Assembly (NCBI GenBank): GCA_963643985.1 | Contig: CAVINP010000055.1 | Coordinates: 1-12,694 of the forward strand | DNA from: SFTH01 sp963643985 | GTDB lineage: Bacteria > Bacillota > Clostridia > Christensenellales > Aristaeellaceae | Reading direction: 5' to 3' | Length of the DNA: 12,694 bases | In this document: one piece after another, positions 1-6,571 of the stretch | Numbering within the stretch: position 1 is the stretch's first letter | Layout: every line of letters begins with the position of its first letter | Position numbers and translations under genes: made by a program | Notes under the pieces: model-generated | Databases searched by the model: none | Told to the model about the DNA's origin: nothing | Seen by the model: the letters and a program-made list of their open reading frames with translations, nothing else

Positions 1-104
1 CGCTCGAGTATCAGTATGTCCGAGACACCCGCTTCGCGTGCGGCCACGGCGGCCGCCAGTCCCGCGGGGCCGCCGCCGATGATAATCAGGTCATGCGTCT
101 GCAT
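1..104 (-). CDS. FAD/NAD(P)-dependent oxidoreductase, N-terminal 34 residues (cut by window edge)
   Basis: Only the first 34 codons are in the window. They read MQTHDLIIIGGGPAGLAAAV and continue with an Ala-rich helix and a second strand ending ILILE. This is a Rossmann dinucleotide-binding fold with GGGPAG at residues 10-15, typical of FAD pyridine-nucleotide oxidoreductases. The start is supported by a GGAGG site 8 bases upstream, inside the end of the preceding gene, which it overlaps by 14 bases. The neighbour upstream is a glycerol-3-phosphate-dehydrogenase-like flavoprotein. In Bacillota such a gene is commonly followed by an oxidoreductase of this type and a small DUF1667 protein, so this is probably the second member of that set. 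The partner role is inferred from position; the substrate cannot be told from this fragment. Confidence 0.8.
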   Translation of the reverse strand, partial: MQTHDLIIIGGGPAGLAAAVAAREAGVSDILILE

Positions 105-1518
105 CGCCCGTGCCTCCTTCCGCCATTTCGGAGCCTTCGCCGCACTTGGTGACCGCGAAGTCCGCGCCCAGTTCGCGCCGCAGCAGTTCCATCACGCGCA
201 CGCCGCAGAAGCCGCCCTGACAGCGCCCCATGCCGGCACGCGTGCGCCGCTTGACACCGTCCATGGAGCGCGCGCCCCTGCGAATGGCATCGACGATCTC
301 GCCTTCGCTGACCTGTTCGCAGCGGCAGACGATGTTGCCGTAGGCCGGGTTCTGCGCGATCAGCTTTTGGCGCTCTTCAAAGCTCATCTCGCGCGGACGG
401 ATGATGTGCCGTATTGCCCTGAAGTCGGATCGAAGATCTGCAGCCAAACGCTGGGCGATCATGTCCGAGAGGTATTCGCCGATGGCGGGTGCGGCACTCA
501 ATCCGGGAGACTCGATGCCCGCCGCCTCGTAGAAGTCGGGTGCACCCTTGCCGACGATGAAGTCATCTCCGCCCTGTGTCAGGTGGGCACGCAGCCCCGC
601 AAAGGAGGTGATGACCTGACCCGACGGCAGATCCGGCACGCTGCGCCGCGCCACATCCGTAACCGTCTGAAGCCCCGCAGCGGTGGTGGCCGTGTCCTCG
701 CAGTCGTCAATGTCCTCTGCGGTGGGGCCAAGCAGCAGGTTGCCGTGCACCGTCGGCGTCACCAGCACGCCCTTGCCCAGCGGGCCGGGGGCCTGAAATA
801 TCGTGTGCTTCACCAAAGCACCGACCTTTTTGTCCAGCAGTTGGTACTGGCCGCGCCTGGGGCCGACGGCGATGGGGGAGGCACAGACGGCATTGTGCAG
901 CCGGGCGGCATGCACACCCGTGCAGCACACGACGATGCGCGCCTCAAAGTCGCCGCGGGAGGTATGTATGTGCCAGATATCCTTCTCACGGTCAATGCCC
1001 GAGACCGCCGTGTTCAAATGAAATTCCGCGCCGTTTTCGCGCGCATTCTCCGCCAGCGCTTCGCACAGTTCAAAGGGACAGACGATGCCGCCCGTGGGCG
1101 CGTGCAGCGCGGATACGACGTTTCCGGAGAGCGCAGGCTCAAGTTTACGCGCCGCGTTTCCGGATATGATTTCAAGGCCCGGCACGCCGTTGGTCAGACC
1201 GCGCCGCAGCAGTTCGCGCAGCGTCTCTTCATCCCGCCCGTCAAAGGCGAGCACCAGCGAACCGTTGCGCTTAAAAGGTATGTCCAGATCCCGGCTCAGC
1301 GCATCCATCATGGCATTGCCCCGCACGTTGAAGCGTGCCTTCAGGCTGCCCGGCAGGGCATCAAAGCCTGCGTGCACGATGGCACTGTTGGCCTTGCTCG
1401 TGCCCGCGCCGACGTCCTCCTCGCGTTCGAAGACAGCCACGGACAGTTTGTAGCGCGTGAGCATGCGCGCCGTGGCACAGCCCGTAACGCCTGCGCCGAT
1501 CACGGCAACATCCACCAT
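91..1518 (-). CDS. FAD-dependent glycerol-3-phosphate dehydrogenase-like protein with C-terminal [2Fe-2S] domain
   Basis: A 475-residue protein. The N-terminus (MVDVAVIGAGVTG, GxGxxG at residues 8-13) binds FAD, and a DAO-type oxidoreductase domain covers about residues 1-360. The C-terminus is a BFD-like iron-sulfur domain with four cysteines: CRC at 398 and 400, then C433 and C438 in CQGGFC. This architecture is known from anaerobic GlpA-type glycerol-3-phosphate dehydrogenases and relatives of L-2-hydroxyglutarate oxidase (LhgO). It should oxidise a 2-hydroxy acid or glycerol-3-phosphate and pass electrons through the cluster, perhaps to the oxidoreductase encoded next. I place the start at the ATG at 1518 because AGGAGG lies 9 bases before it; an upstream ATG would put that site inside the gene. 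The substrate is unresolved: GlpA-like is favoured by the adjacent oxidoreductase, but a 2-hydroxyglutarate-type activity is possible. Confidence 0.83.
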   Translation of the reverse strand: MVDVAVIGAGVTGCATARMLTRYKLSVAVFEREEDVGAGTSKANSAIVHAGFDALPGSLKARFNVRGNAMMDALSRDLDIPFKRNGSLVLAFDGRDEETLRELLRRGLTNGVPGLEIISGNAARKLEPALSGNVVSALHAPTGGIVCPFELCEALAENARENGAEFHLNTAVSGIDREKDIWHIHTSRGDFEARIVVCCTGVHAARLHNAVCASPIAVGPRRGQYQLLDKKVGALVKHTIFQAPGPLGKGVLVTPTVHGNLLLGPTAEDIDDCEDTATTAAGLQTVTDVARRSVPDLPSGQVITSFAGLRAHLTQGGDDFIVGKGAPDFYEAAGIESPGLSAAPAIGEYLSDMIAQRLAADLRSDFRAIRHIIRPREMSFEERQKLIAQNPAYGNIVCRCEQVSEGEIVDAIRRGARSMDGVKRRTRAGMGRCQGGFCGVRVMELLRRELGADFAVTKCGEGSEMAEGGTGDADA

Positions 1519-1572
1519 AAGCTTCGACCTCCTCATCATTCCTTTTTCCCTGCCTACCATTTTAAGGCAGCT

Positions 1573-1585
1573 CAGACCGGGTCTG
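1573..1585. promoter_or_regulatory. 13-base palindrome, possible operator of the oxidoreductase genes
   Basis: CAGACC-G-GGTCTG is a perfect 6+6 inverted repeat around one base, 55 to 67 bases upstream of the oxidoreductase start. It overlaps the spacer and -35 area of the weak minus-strand promoter candidate (TAAAAT at 1559-1564), which is where a repressor site would sit. The symmetry is visible; the operator role is inference, and a chance palindrome cannot be excluded. Confidence 0.3.
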
Positions 1586-1777
1586 CCAGCAATGGGAGAT
1601 GCCGAAATGTTAAATGCTTGGCATGAAATGAAGTAGAGAATTAACACAACGGCTTCGAAAACGGCTGATATAAAGAATGGATGGAGAATACGTTAAGAAT
1701 CGGACGCGGGGTTTGAGCGAATATGGGCATGATTCTGAAATTTCACTGTGGCGGTGGCGAAGCAGCACAAAATCATG

Positions 1778-1783
1778 TATAAT
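1778..1783 (+). promoter_or_regulatory. Candidate -10 box for the SpoIID-like operon
   Basis: A perfect TATAAT lies 64 bases before the proposed TTG start, in AT-rich surroundings. The hexamer 17 bases upstream (TGGCGA, 1755-1760) matches TTGACA at only three positions, so the -35 is weak and an activator may be needed. A second TATAAA at 1823-1828 is too close to the ribosome site to be the promoter. Confidence 0.45.
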
Positions 1784-1846
1784 GGGATTAAGAATACAAT
1801 GTGCGAAATCTGTATATATCTGTATAAACGGAGAGGAAGTGTCCCC

Positions 1847-4168
1847 TTGAGCCGAAGAAATATATTGCTGCGCCGAATAACGGCATTTATGCTGGCACTG
1901 TTGCTGCTCGTGCCCGGGCTGTGCGTCACGACGGCGCAGGCCGCGGCCAACGGCATGGTGCGCGTGAAGCTGACGCGCCTGGGCGCGAATACGTCCGTTG
2001 CGCTGACGGCAGATTGTGACTGCGTGCTGCAGGGCAAGCTTTCCATCAATATTCCCTCCGGCACGAAGATCACGGTCGAGGCCTCCGGCAGCACGCTCAG
2101 CGTCACGAGCGGCGGCGTGCGCGTGGACTGCGGCTCGAGCGCCAGGATTTTGCGCTGCAGTACGGACGGTTCCTTCAAGTTCACATCGCCGTCTTCGTCC
2201 AACCGCTTTGAAGGTGATCTCACGTTCACGGCTGCGTCCTCCTCGGTCGAGGCGGTGCTTTCGATCTATATCGAGGACTATCTCTGCGGTGTCGTGGGCT
2301 GGGAAATGTCCGACTCATCCGCTTTGGAGGCGCTCAAGGCGCAGGCCGTGGCGGCGCGAAACTATGTGCTCAAGAAAAAGACGGCGCGATCGGGCAAGAC
2401 CTACGACGTGACGGATTCGACCTCGGATCAGGTCTTCAAGGGCACGAGCAGCAGCCAGACGCGCGTGAAGGAGGCTGTGGAGGCCACGGCGGGCTACGCG
2501 CTCTACGCGGGCAACGCGCTCGTTTCCTGCTATTACAGCGATTCCAACGGCGGCCAGACCGAGTCCACAAAGAACGTCTGGGGCAGCAAGCTCAGCTACA
2601 GCGTGGTCAAGGACGATCCCTACGATCTGGAAAACCCGAAGTCGAGCGTGAAGACCGCGACCATCAAGCGCGACGCTACGGGGCTGAATGCCTCGCTGCA
2701 GGCCGCACTGTCCGGCGGCGGCAAGATCGCATCGATCGATAATATCGAGCCGACGGACGCAAAGTACGATGCGCCCAGCCGCCTCTACAAGACGCTCAGA
2801 TTTACCCTCACGCTGGAGGACGGTTCCCGGACACAGGTCGATGTGCCCACCTACGGCGGCATCGAGGACTGGTACAACCTCTCCATCAATTCCGGCGACA
2901 GCGAGACTGTCTATGTGGATTCGGATGCCGATGCCTTCTATGTGCGCTTTCGCAGAAACGGCCACGGCGTTGGCATGAGCCAGAAGGGTGCGCAGCGCAT
3001 GGCATCCGAACACGGCCTGACATACAAGCAGATACTGGAGTTCTACTACCCCGGCACGGAGCTGCGCAAGCTCTCACTGACGGATACGACCGCGGCGAGT
3101 GCGCTCAGTGAGCAGAGCGGTACGTCGGCCACCGCAAGCGCGACGACGGCGATATACGACAAGGCCTCTTCCGCGCAGCCCTGTGCCTATCTGAGCGAGG
3201 GCACGCAGTACGCGGTTCTGGACGCGCAGGGCAGCCGCACGAAGATCGGCGTGCGCGGTTTGGCCGGCTGGATCGATGCGCAGGATGCGGCCGAGGCCGA
3301 AGCGACCCCCGAAATTGAAGCGACCCCCGAGGCCACGGAAAGCCCCGAGGTGATCTTCCTGCCGACCGCTGCGCCGGCAGCCACCCCCGAAACGGATGAT
3401 GACGACGCATGGATGCCCGATGACGATACGCAGATCGAGGACGGTGACGACGAATGGATGCCCGATGACGATACGCAGATCGAGGACGGTGACGACGCAT
3501 GGATGCCCGATGACGATACGCAGATCGACGACGGTGACGGTGATGTCTGGATGCCCGACGGCAACGTCCAAATAGAGGACGGCGATGATGACGCAGAGGT
3601 TTCGCTGCCGGAGCTGACCCCCGAGCCGACGAAAAAGGCGGACGCATCTGCCAAGATGAAGACGGTCAGCGGCGCGAAATACGTATACGTAAACGTGTCT
3701 GCAGGCAGCACGCTCACGCTGCGCGATGCGCCATCGACCGACGGCACGTTCATGGCGGCCCTGCCGCGCGGTACGAAGCTGCAGCTGCTGGCCTACGATG
3801 ATACCTGGACGAAGGTGCGCACATCCTCGGGCAAGCAGGGCTATGCCGCCCGCGCCTACCTGTCAGTTACGAAACCCGAAACGCCTGCCACCGCCGCGCC
3901 GGGCAGTGACGGCGCCATGTTCGATGACAACGGCTCGATCTATCCCGATATGCAAAAGTCGGGCGGCGACATCGTGATCTGCAACCGCGCCGCGAGGACG
4001 AAGCGATCCTCAACGCTCTACAAAAAGAACAGCACATCCTCGGCGGCACTGGCCGAGATCCCGAGCGGCACGCGCGTCACGGTCACGGCCTACAACGACA
4101 GCTGGGCCTACGTGACCTACGACGGCATGAACGGCTTTGTACTTTTGAAGAACCTGAAGGCGGCGTGA
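1847..4168 (+). CDS. Secreted SpoIID/LytB-family protein with SH3-like domains and acidic tandem repeat
   Basis: A 773-residue exported protein. A signal peptide (residues 1-33, ending TTAQA) is followed by a SpoIID domain at about 122-408. This contains the family glutamate in VVGWEM (E153, the counterpart of the catalytic Glu of SpoIID lytic transglycosylases), TSDQVFKG, YYSDSNGG, and the closing motif GHGVGMSQKGA (372-382). An SH3-like segment follows (about 427-481), then an Ala/Thr/Pro/Glu linker, an aspartate-rich 15-residue repeat (519-579), and two further SH3b-like domains (about 611-677 and 706-773). SpoIID cleaves denuded glycan strands during engulfment; the SH3 modules suggest wall anchoring. 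There are no sporulation genes beside it, so a vegetative wall-remodelling role (LytB-like) is as likely. The start is TTG at 1847, 7 bases after GAGAGGAAG; an ATG at 1799 lacks a ribosome site. The next gene begins 4 bases after the stop. Confidence 0.85.
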   Translation: MSRRNILLRRITAFMLALLLLVPGLCVTTAQAAANGMVRVKLTRLGANTSVALTADCDCVLQGKLSINIPSGTKITVEASGSTLSVTSGGVRVDCGSSARILRCSTDGSFKFTSPSSSNRFEGDLTFTAASSSVEAVLSIYIEDYLCGVVGWEMSDSSALEALKAQAVAARNYVLKKKTARSGKTYDVTDSTSDQVFKGTSSSQTRVKEAVEATAGYALYAGNALVSCYYSDSNGGQTESTKNVWGSKLSYSVVKDDPYDLENPKSSVKTATIKRDATGLNASLQAALSGGGKIASIDNIEPTDAKYDAPSRLYKTLRFTLTLEDGSRTQVDVPTYGGIEDWYNLSINSGDSETVYVDSDADAFYVRFRRNGHGVGMSQKGAQRMASEHGLTYKQILEFYYPGTELRKLSLTDTTAASALSEQSGTSATASATTAIYDKASSAQPCAYLSEGTQYAVLDAQGSRTKIGVRGLAGWIDAQDAAEAEATPEIEATPEATESPEVIFLPTAAPAATPETDDDDAWMPDDDTQIEDGDDEWMPDDDTQIEDGDDAWMPDDDTQIDDGDGDVWMPDGNVQIEDGDDDAEVSLPELTPEPTKKADASAKMKTVSGAKYVYVNVSAGSTLTLRDAPSTDGTFMAALPRGTKLQLLAYDDTWTKVRTSSGKQGYAARAYLSVTKPETPATAAPGSDGAMFDDNGSIYPDMQKSGGDIVICNRAARTKRSSTLYKKNSTSSAALAEIPSGTRVTVTAYNDSWAYVTYDGMNGFVLLKNLKAA
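3401..3583 (+). repeat. Four tandem 45-base units encoding an Asp-rich 15-residue repeat
   Basis: Units begin at 3401, 3446, 3491 and 3536. The first three encode DD(A/E)WMPDDDTQI(E/D)DG and are nearly identical in DNA. The fourth is diverged (DGDVWMPDGNVQIEDG) and one codon longer. The near-identity of the first three units points to recent duplication by slippage or unequal exchange. It lies between a Thr/Pro/Glu linker and the C-terminal SH3-like domains of the SpoIID-like protein. Confidence 0.95.
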
Positions 4169-4172
4169 AGAT

Positions 4173-5549
4173 ATGAAAATCAGAAAAATGACGGCCTGTG
4201 CGCTGCTGCTCCTGCTCTGCGCGGGGCCGGGTATGGCCGAGATCACGGATGAGGTGGCGCCGGACATTGCGGCGCAGGTGGACATGCTGGCGGTGGATCA
4301 CAGGCTCTACGAGTTGGGCTACCGCGATGCCGCCTGCAACGGTGTGCTGGACGAGGTCACCCAAAATGCGCTGAAGAACTTCCAGCGGGTGAACAACCTC
4401 ACGGTCACGGGCATGCCCGATACCGATACGGTGGCAGTGCTGCTCAGCGACGCGGCCGTCAGCGAGAGCGACTATCTGCAGGGCCGGGTGACGCAGCGCG
4501 AACAGAGCGGCGTGCTCGGTGAGGGCACCTACGGCAGCGACGTGATCAGGCTCCAGCGCACGCTCAGGGAATACGGCTATTTCGGCGGCAACTGTGACGG
4601 CGCCTACGGCGAGGCCACCTTGGCAGCGGTGTGCCGCTTTCAGCTGGCCAACGGACTGAGCCTCACGGGCGCGGCTGACGGCGCGGTGATGCTGCGCCTC
4701 TACGATGGCAAGCCCGCAAGCTGGGATGCCTTTCTGGATACGTGCTGCGTGGGCGCGGGCGACAGCGGCGACAATGTGCGCCTGATACAGCGCTGTCTGC
4801 TGTACAAGGGATATTTCCGGGGCGAGTGCACCGGCAGGTACGGCGGCGGCACGCGTCAGGCCGTGATGGACTTTCAGACGGACAGCGGCCTGCCGTCCTC
4901 GGGCGTGGTGGATCGCGACACGGCGCAGGCCCTGCTCTACGATGCGCAGGCCTTGATGCGCGCGGAGGAGGCACTGCACCCGGGCGACACGGGCGAGGCG
5001 GCGGAAAAACTTTGTGCTCGGCTGAGCGAGCTGGGCTATGCCGCCGCAGAGCAGTACAATCAACAGACGCAGCTGGCGCTGATGCAGTTCCAGACGGTGA
5101 ACGGCCTTGACGTGACGGCAGATGCCCGGGCAGAGACGCTGGACGTGCTCTACGGCAGTACGGCCAGAGGATACGGTGATTTTGCGGGCACTGCGGGCGA
5201 TGTCGATGCATCGGTGCTCGACCGGGTCGCGGCCGAGGCCGAGACGTTTCTGGGCAGGAAAATGGAGCTTGATTCGGACTTCGACTTTGTCAGCTATGTC
5301 TATCTCAGCTGCGGCGCGGCGCTGATCGATGCCGGGCAGCTGACGGTGCAGGAGATTCCCGACATGTCGGGCGTGCAGCCGGGGCAGATCGTCACGCTCG
5401 CGGCGGGTGACAAGCAGCTGACGGGCATCATCGGCACGGACGGCGCGTGGATATACCGCTCCAACAGCGGCTATGTCGTCAGACGCTACCCCGAGATGAT
5501 GAGCGTGGACGCGTACTACCTTAACCGGCTGACGGAGGACGGACAATGA
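4173..5549 (+). CDS. Secreted four-repeat peptidoglycan-binding protein with degenerate NlpC/P60-like C-terminus
   Basis: A 458-residue protein with a signal peptide (1-22, ending GPGMA). Four PG_binding_1 repeats sit at about 38-92, 118-177, 194-256 and 268-328, each with the pattern of L-x-x-LGY, an acidic turn, A-x-x-x-FQ, and NGL-x-x-TG. The last about 100 residues (347-445) resemble an NlpC/P60 endopeptidase: TFLGRKM, then DSDFDFVSYVYLSCGA, then VQPGQIV, then LTGIIGTDGAWIY. The family catalytic Cys (normally DCSGFVxYVY) appears lost, with F372 near that place, and the catalytic His (normally HVGIY) is T417. It therefore probably binds wall rather than cutting it. It starts 4 bases after the SpoIID-like stop and its stop overlaps the next start (ATGA), so it is likely translationally coupled and may partner the SpoIID-like enzyme. 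The PG-binding repeats are clear; the degenerate domain is my alignment by eye. Confidence 0.82.
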   Translation: MKIRKMTACALLLLLCAGPGMAEITDEVAPDIAAQVDMLAVDHRLYELGYRDAACNGVLDEVTQNALKNFQRVNNLTVTGMPDTDTVAVLLSDAAVSESDYLQGRVTQREQSGVLGEGTYGSDVIRLQRTLREYGYFGGNCDGAYGEATLAAVCRFQLANGLSLTGAADGAVMLRLYDGKPASWDAFLDTCCVGAGDSGDNVRLIQRCLLYKGYFRGECTGRYGGGTRQAVMDFQTDSGLPSSGVVDRDTAQALLYDAQALMRAEEALHPGDTGEAAEKLCARLSELGYAAAEQYNQQTQLALMQFQTVNGLDVTADARAETLDVLYGSTARGYGDFAGTAGDVDASVLDRVAAEAETFLGRKMELDSDFDFVSYVYLSCGAALIDAGQLTVQEIPDMSGVQPGQIVTLAAGDKQLTGIIGTDGAWIYRSNSGYVVRRYPEMMSVDAYYLNRLTEDGQ

Positions 5550-6265
5550 CGGGGGAGCGGCTGGACGATCTTCAGAACGGCTATTTCCTGATACAGCGGC
5601 CGGATATGTTCTGTCTGGGTACGGATTCGGTGCTGCTGGCAGACTTTGCCGCGCCGAGAGCAGGGGAGATCTGCGCGGATCTGGGCTGCGGCAACGGCGC
5701 AATAACGCTGCTGCTGGCGGGGAAACGAAAAGATGCGATCATCGATGGCGTGGAGATTCAGTCCGCAGCGGCCGACATGGCACGAAGATCCGTAAAATAC
5801 AACGCGCTGGGCGAGCGTGTGCATATTTATCAGGGCGATATGCGCGGCTGCGCGAAATATCTGGGCTGCGGGAAATACTCTCTGGTCGTGTGCAATCCGC
5901 CCTACGGTGCAAAGGACGCGGCGATACCCAACCCCAATGAGACCGAGCGCATCGCTCGGCACGAGGACGATCTCACGCCGCAGGACGTGGCGGAGGCCGC
6001 CGCGAAGTTGCTGAAGTTCGGCGGACGCTTCTGCACCGTCTATCCTGCCATGCGCCTATTGGAGATGCTGGATGCCATGCGCGATTGCGCGATAGAACCC
6101 AAGCGCATACGCCCCGTGCAGGCACGCGCATCCAAGCCCCCAAAGGTCATGCTGATCGAGGGCGTGCGCGGCGGCAGGAAGGGGCTAATGTTCATGGCGC
6201 CGCTGCTGCTCTACGATGAGGCGGGAGAACACAGCCCGGAATGGCACCGCATCTACGATGCGTGA
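5546..6265 (+). CDS. trmN6: tRNA1(Val) (adenine37-N6)-methyltransferase-like protein (TrmN6/YabB/YfiC family)
   Basis: A 239-residue class I SAM-dependent methyltransferase, close to the usual length of this family. It has the family-specific GTDSVLLADF (25-34), SAM motif I DLGCGNG (45-51), the acidic end of strand 2 (VEIQ, 69-72), and the catalytic NPPYG (117-121) used for amino-group methylation of adenine. YfiC of E. coli methylates A37 of tRNA-Val, and B. subtilis YabB is the orthologue; the same role is inferred here. The start at 5546 overlaps the previous stop by ATGA and has GGAGG 7 bases upstream. It is the last gene of the SpoIID-like operon, and I see no terminator before the next promoter. 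Related NPPY methyltransferases for rRNA or protein are possible, but GTDSVLL favours TrmN6. Confidence 0.82.
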   Translation: MTGERLDDLQNGYFLIQRPDMFCLGTDSVLLADFAAPRAGEICADLGCGNGAITLLLAGKRKDAIIDGVEIQSAAADMARRSVKYNALGERVHIYQGDMRGCAKYLGCGKYSLVVCNPPYGAKDAAIPNPNETERIARHEDDLTPQDVAEAAAKLLKFGGRFCTVYPAMRLLEMLDAMRDCAIEPKRIRPVQARASKPPKVMLIEGVRGGRKGLMFMAPLLLYDEAGEHSPEWHRIYDA

Positions 6266-6291
6266 ATTTTCGGTAAAGACACGAACACTGC

Positions 6292-6320
6292 TTGACAGCT
6301 GCAGCTGCTGCGCATATAAT
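6292..6320 (+). promoter_or_regulatory. Consensus sigma-A promoter of the thiT transcript
   Basis: TTGACA (6292-6297) and TATAAT (6315-6320) are both perfect and separated by exactly 17 bases. The expected start is near 6327, just ahead of the TPP aptamer. The spacer contains the palindrome AGCTGCAGCT, which may be coincidental. A promoter this strong fits a gene controlled after initiation by a riboswitch. Confidence 0.92.
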
Positions 6321-6329
6321 GAGAGCGAT

Positions 6330-6420
6330 CGAACCGCTGGGGGCGCCGTTTGGCTGAGATGGGCATGTTTGTCCGGTCCCTTGGAACCTGATGTGGGTAA
6401 TCCCACCGTAGGGAAGCGAA
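6330..6420 (+). promoter_or_regulatory. TPP riboswitch aptamer (THI element)
   Basis: The conserved THI-box elements appear in order: GGGGGCGCC, then GGCTGAGAT, then CCCTTGGAACCTGAT, then GGGTAATCCCACC, then GTAGGGAAGCG. CTGAGA and GAACCTGAT form the pyrimidine- and pyrophosphate-binding core of known TPP aptamers. The closing helix P1 pairs CGCT (6335-6338) with AGCG (6415-6418). It lies between a consensus promoter and an intrinsic terminator and precedes a thiamine transporter gene, so bound thiamine pyrophosphate should reduce thiT expression. Confidence 0.96.
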
Positions 6421-6452
6421 GGCCGGATTCAATCGGATGAAGGCGTCCGTTT

Positions 6453-6492
6453 CCCGCATGTTCCCCGTGAAGGGGCATGCGGGTTTCGTTTT
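6453..6492 (+). terminator. Intrinsic terminator of the TPP riboswitch (expression platform)
   Basis: CCCGCATG (6453-6460) pairs perfectly with CATGCGGG (6476-6483), with an inner CCCC/GGGG helix beyond a two-base bulge, and is followed by TTTCGTTTT. The upstream CGTTTCCC (6448-6455) can instead pair with GGGAAGCG (6411-6418), which contains the 3' strand of P1. That alternative helix would take the base of the terminator stem and acts as a plausible antiterminator without ligand. Confidence 0.9.
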
Positions 6493-6571
6493 GGGGAAAA
6501 TATTTCCGGCGATTCAGAATATGGGTCGCCGAATTTTTGTGCGCCCGAAACAGGAAAGGGAGTCGATTACC

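Larger units (their letters stand above)
1519..1846. other. Divergent intergenic region (328 bases)
   Basis: This AT-richer stretch separates the leftward oxidoreductase pair from the rightward SpoIID-like operon. It holds the ribosome sites of both, a 13-base palindrome at 1573-1585, and a TATAAT at 1778-1783 for the rightward operon. On the minus strand a TAAAAT (1564 down to 1559) is a possible -10 for the oxidoreductase genes, but no convincing -35 lies 17 bases before it. I see no small gene with a ribosome site and no recognisable riboswitch here. Confidence 0.6.

Noticed and set aside
16..1626. Long open frame on the plus strand opposite the FAD dehydrogenase gene
   Set aside because: It is antisense to a gene with clear FAD and Cys motifs, has no ribosome site, and its protein has no recognisable domain. 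Such antisense frames are common in GC-rich coding DNA.
3401..3583. CRISPR-like array
   Set aside because: The 45-base units are contiguous, in frame and coding, with no unique spacers between them.
3187..3753. Antisense frames with Ser/Pro or Arg/His repeats opposite the acidic tandem repeat
   Set aside because: The repeats simply mirror the sense-strand Asp-rich repeat; there is no start signal.
1847..4168. Sporulation locus
   Set aside because: The SpoIID domain alone is not diagnostic; SpoIIQ, sigma factor or other spo genes are not adjacent, and the SH3-like and repeat regions are unlike sporulation SpoIID.
4083..5702. 539-codon minus-strand open frame opposite the PG-binding gene
   Set aside because: His/Arg/Ala-rich composition typical of an antisense frame; it spans two real genes with domains and ribosome sites on the other strand.
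6437..6571. N-terminal extension of ThiT starting at the ATG at 6437
   Set aside because: This start lies within the riboswitch terminator region and lacks a ribosome site; the ATG at 6572 has one and begins a proper signal peptide.
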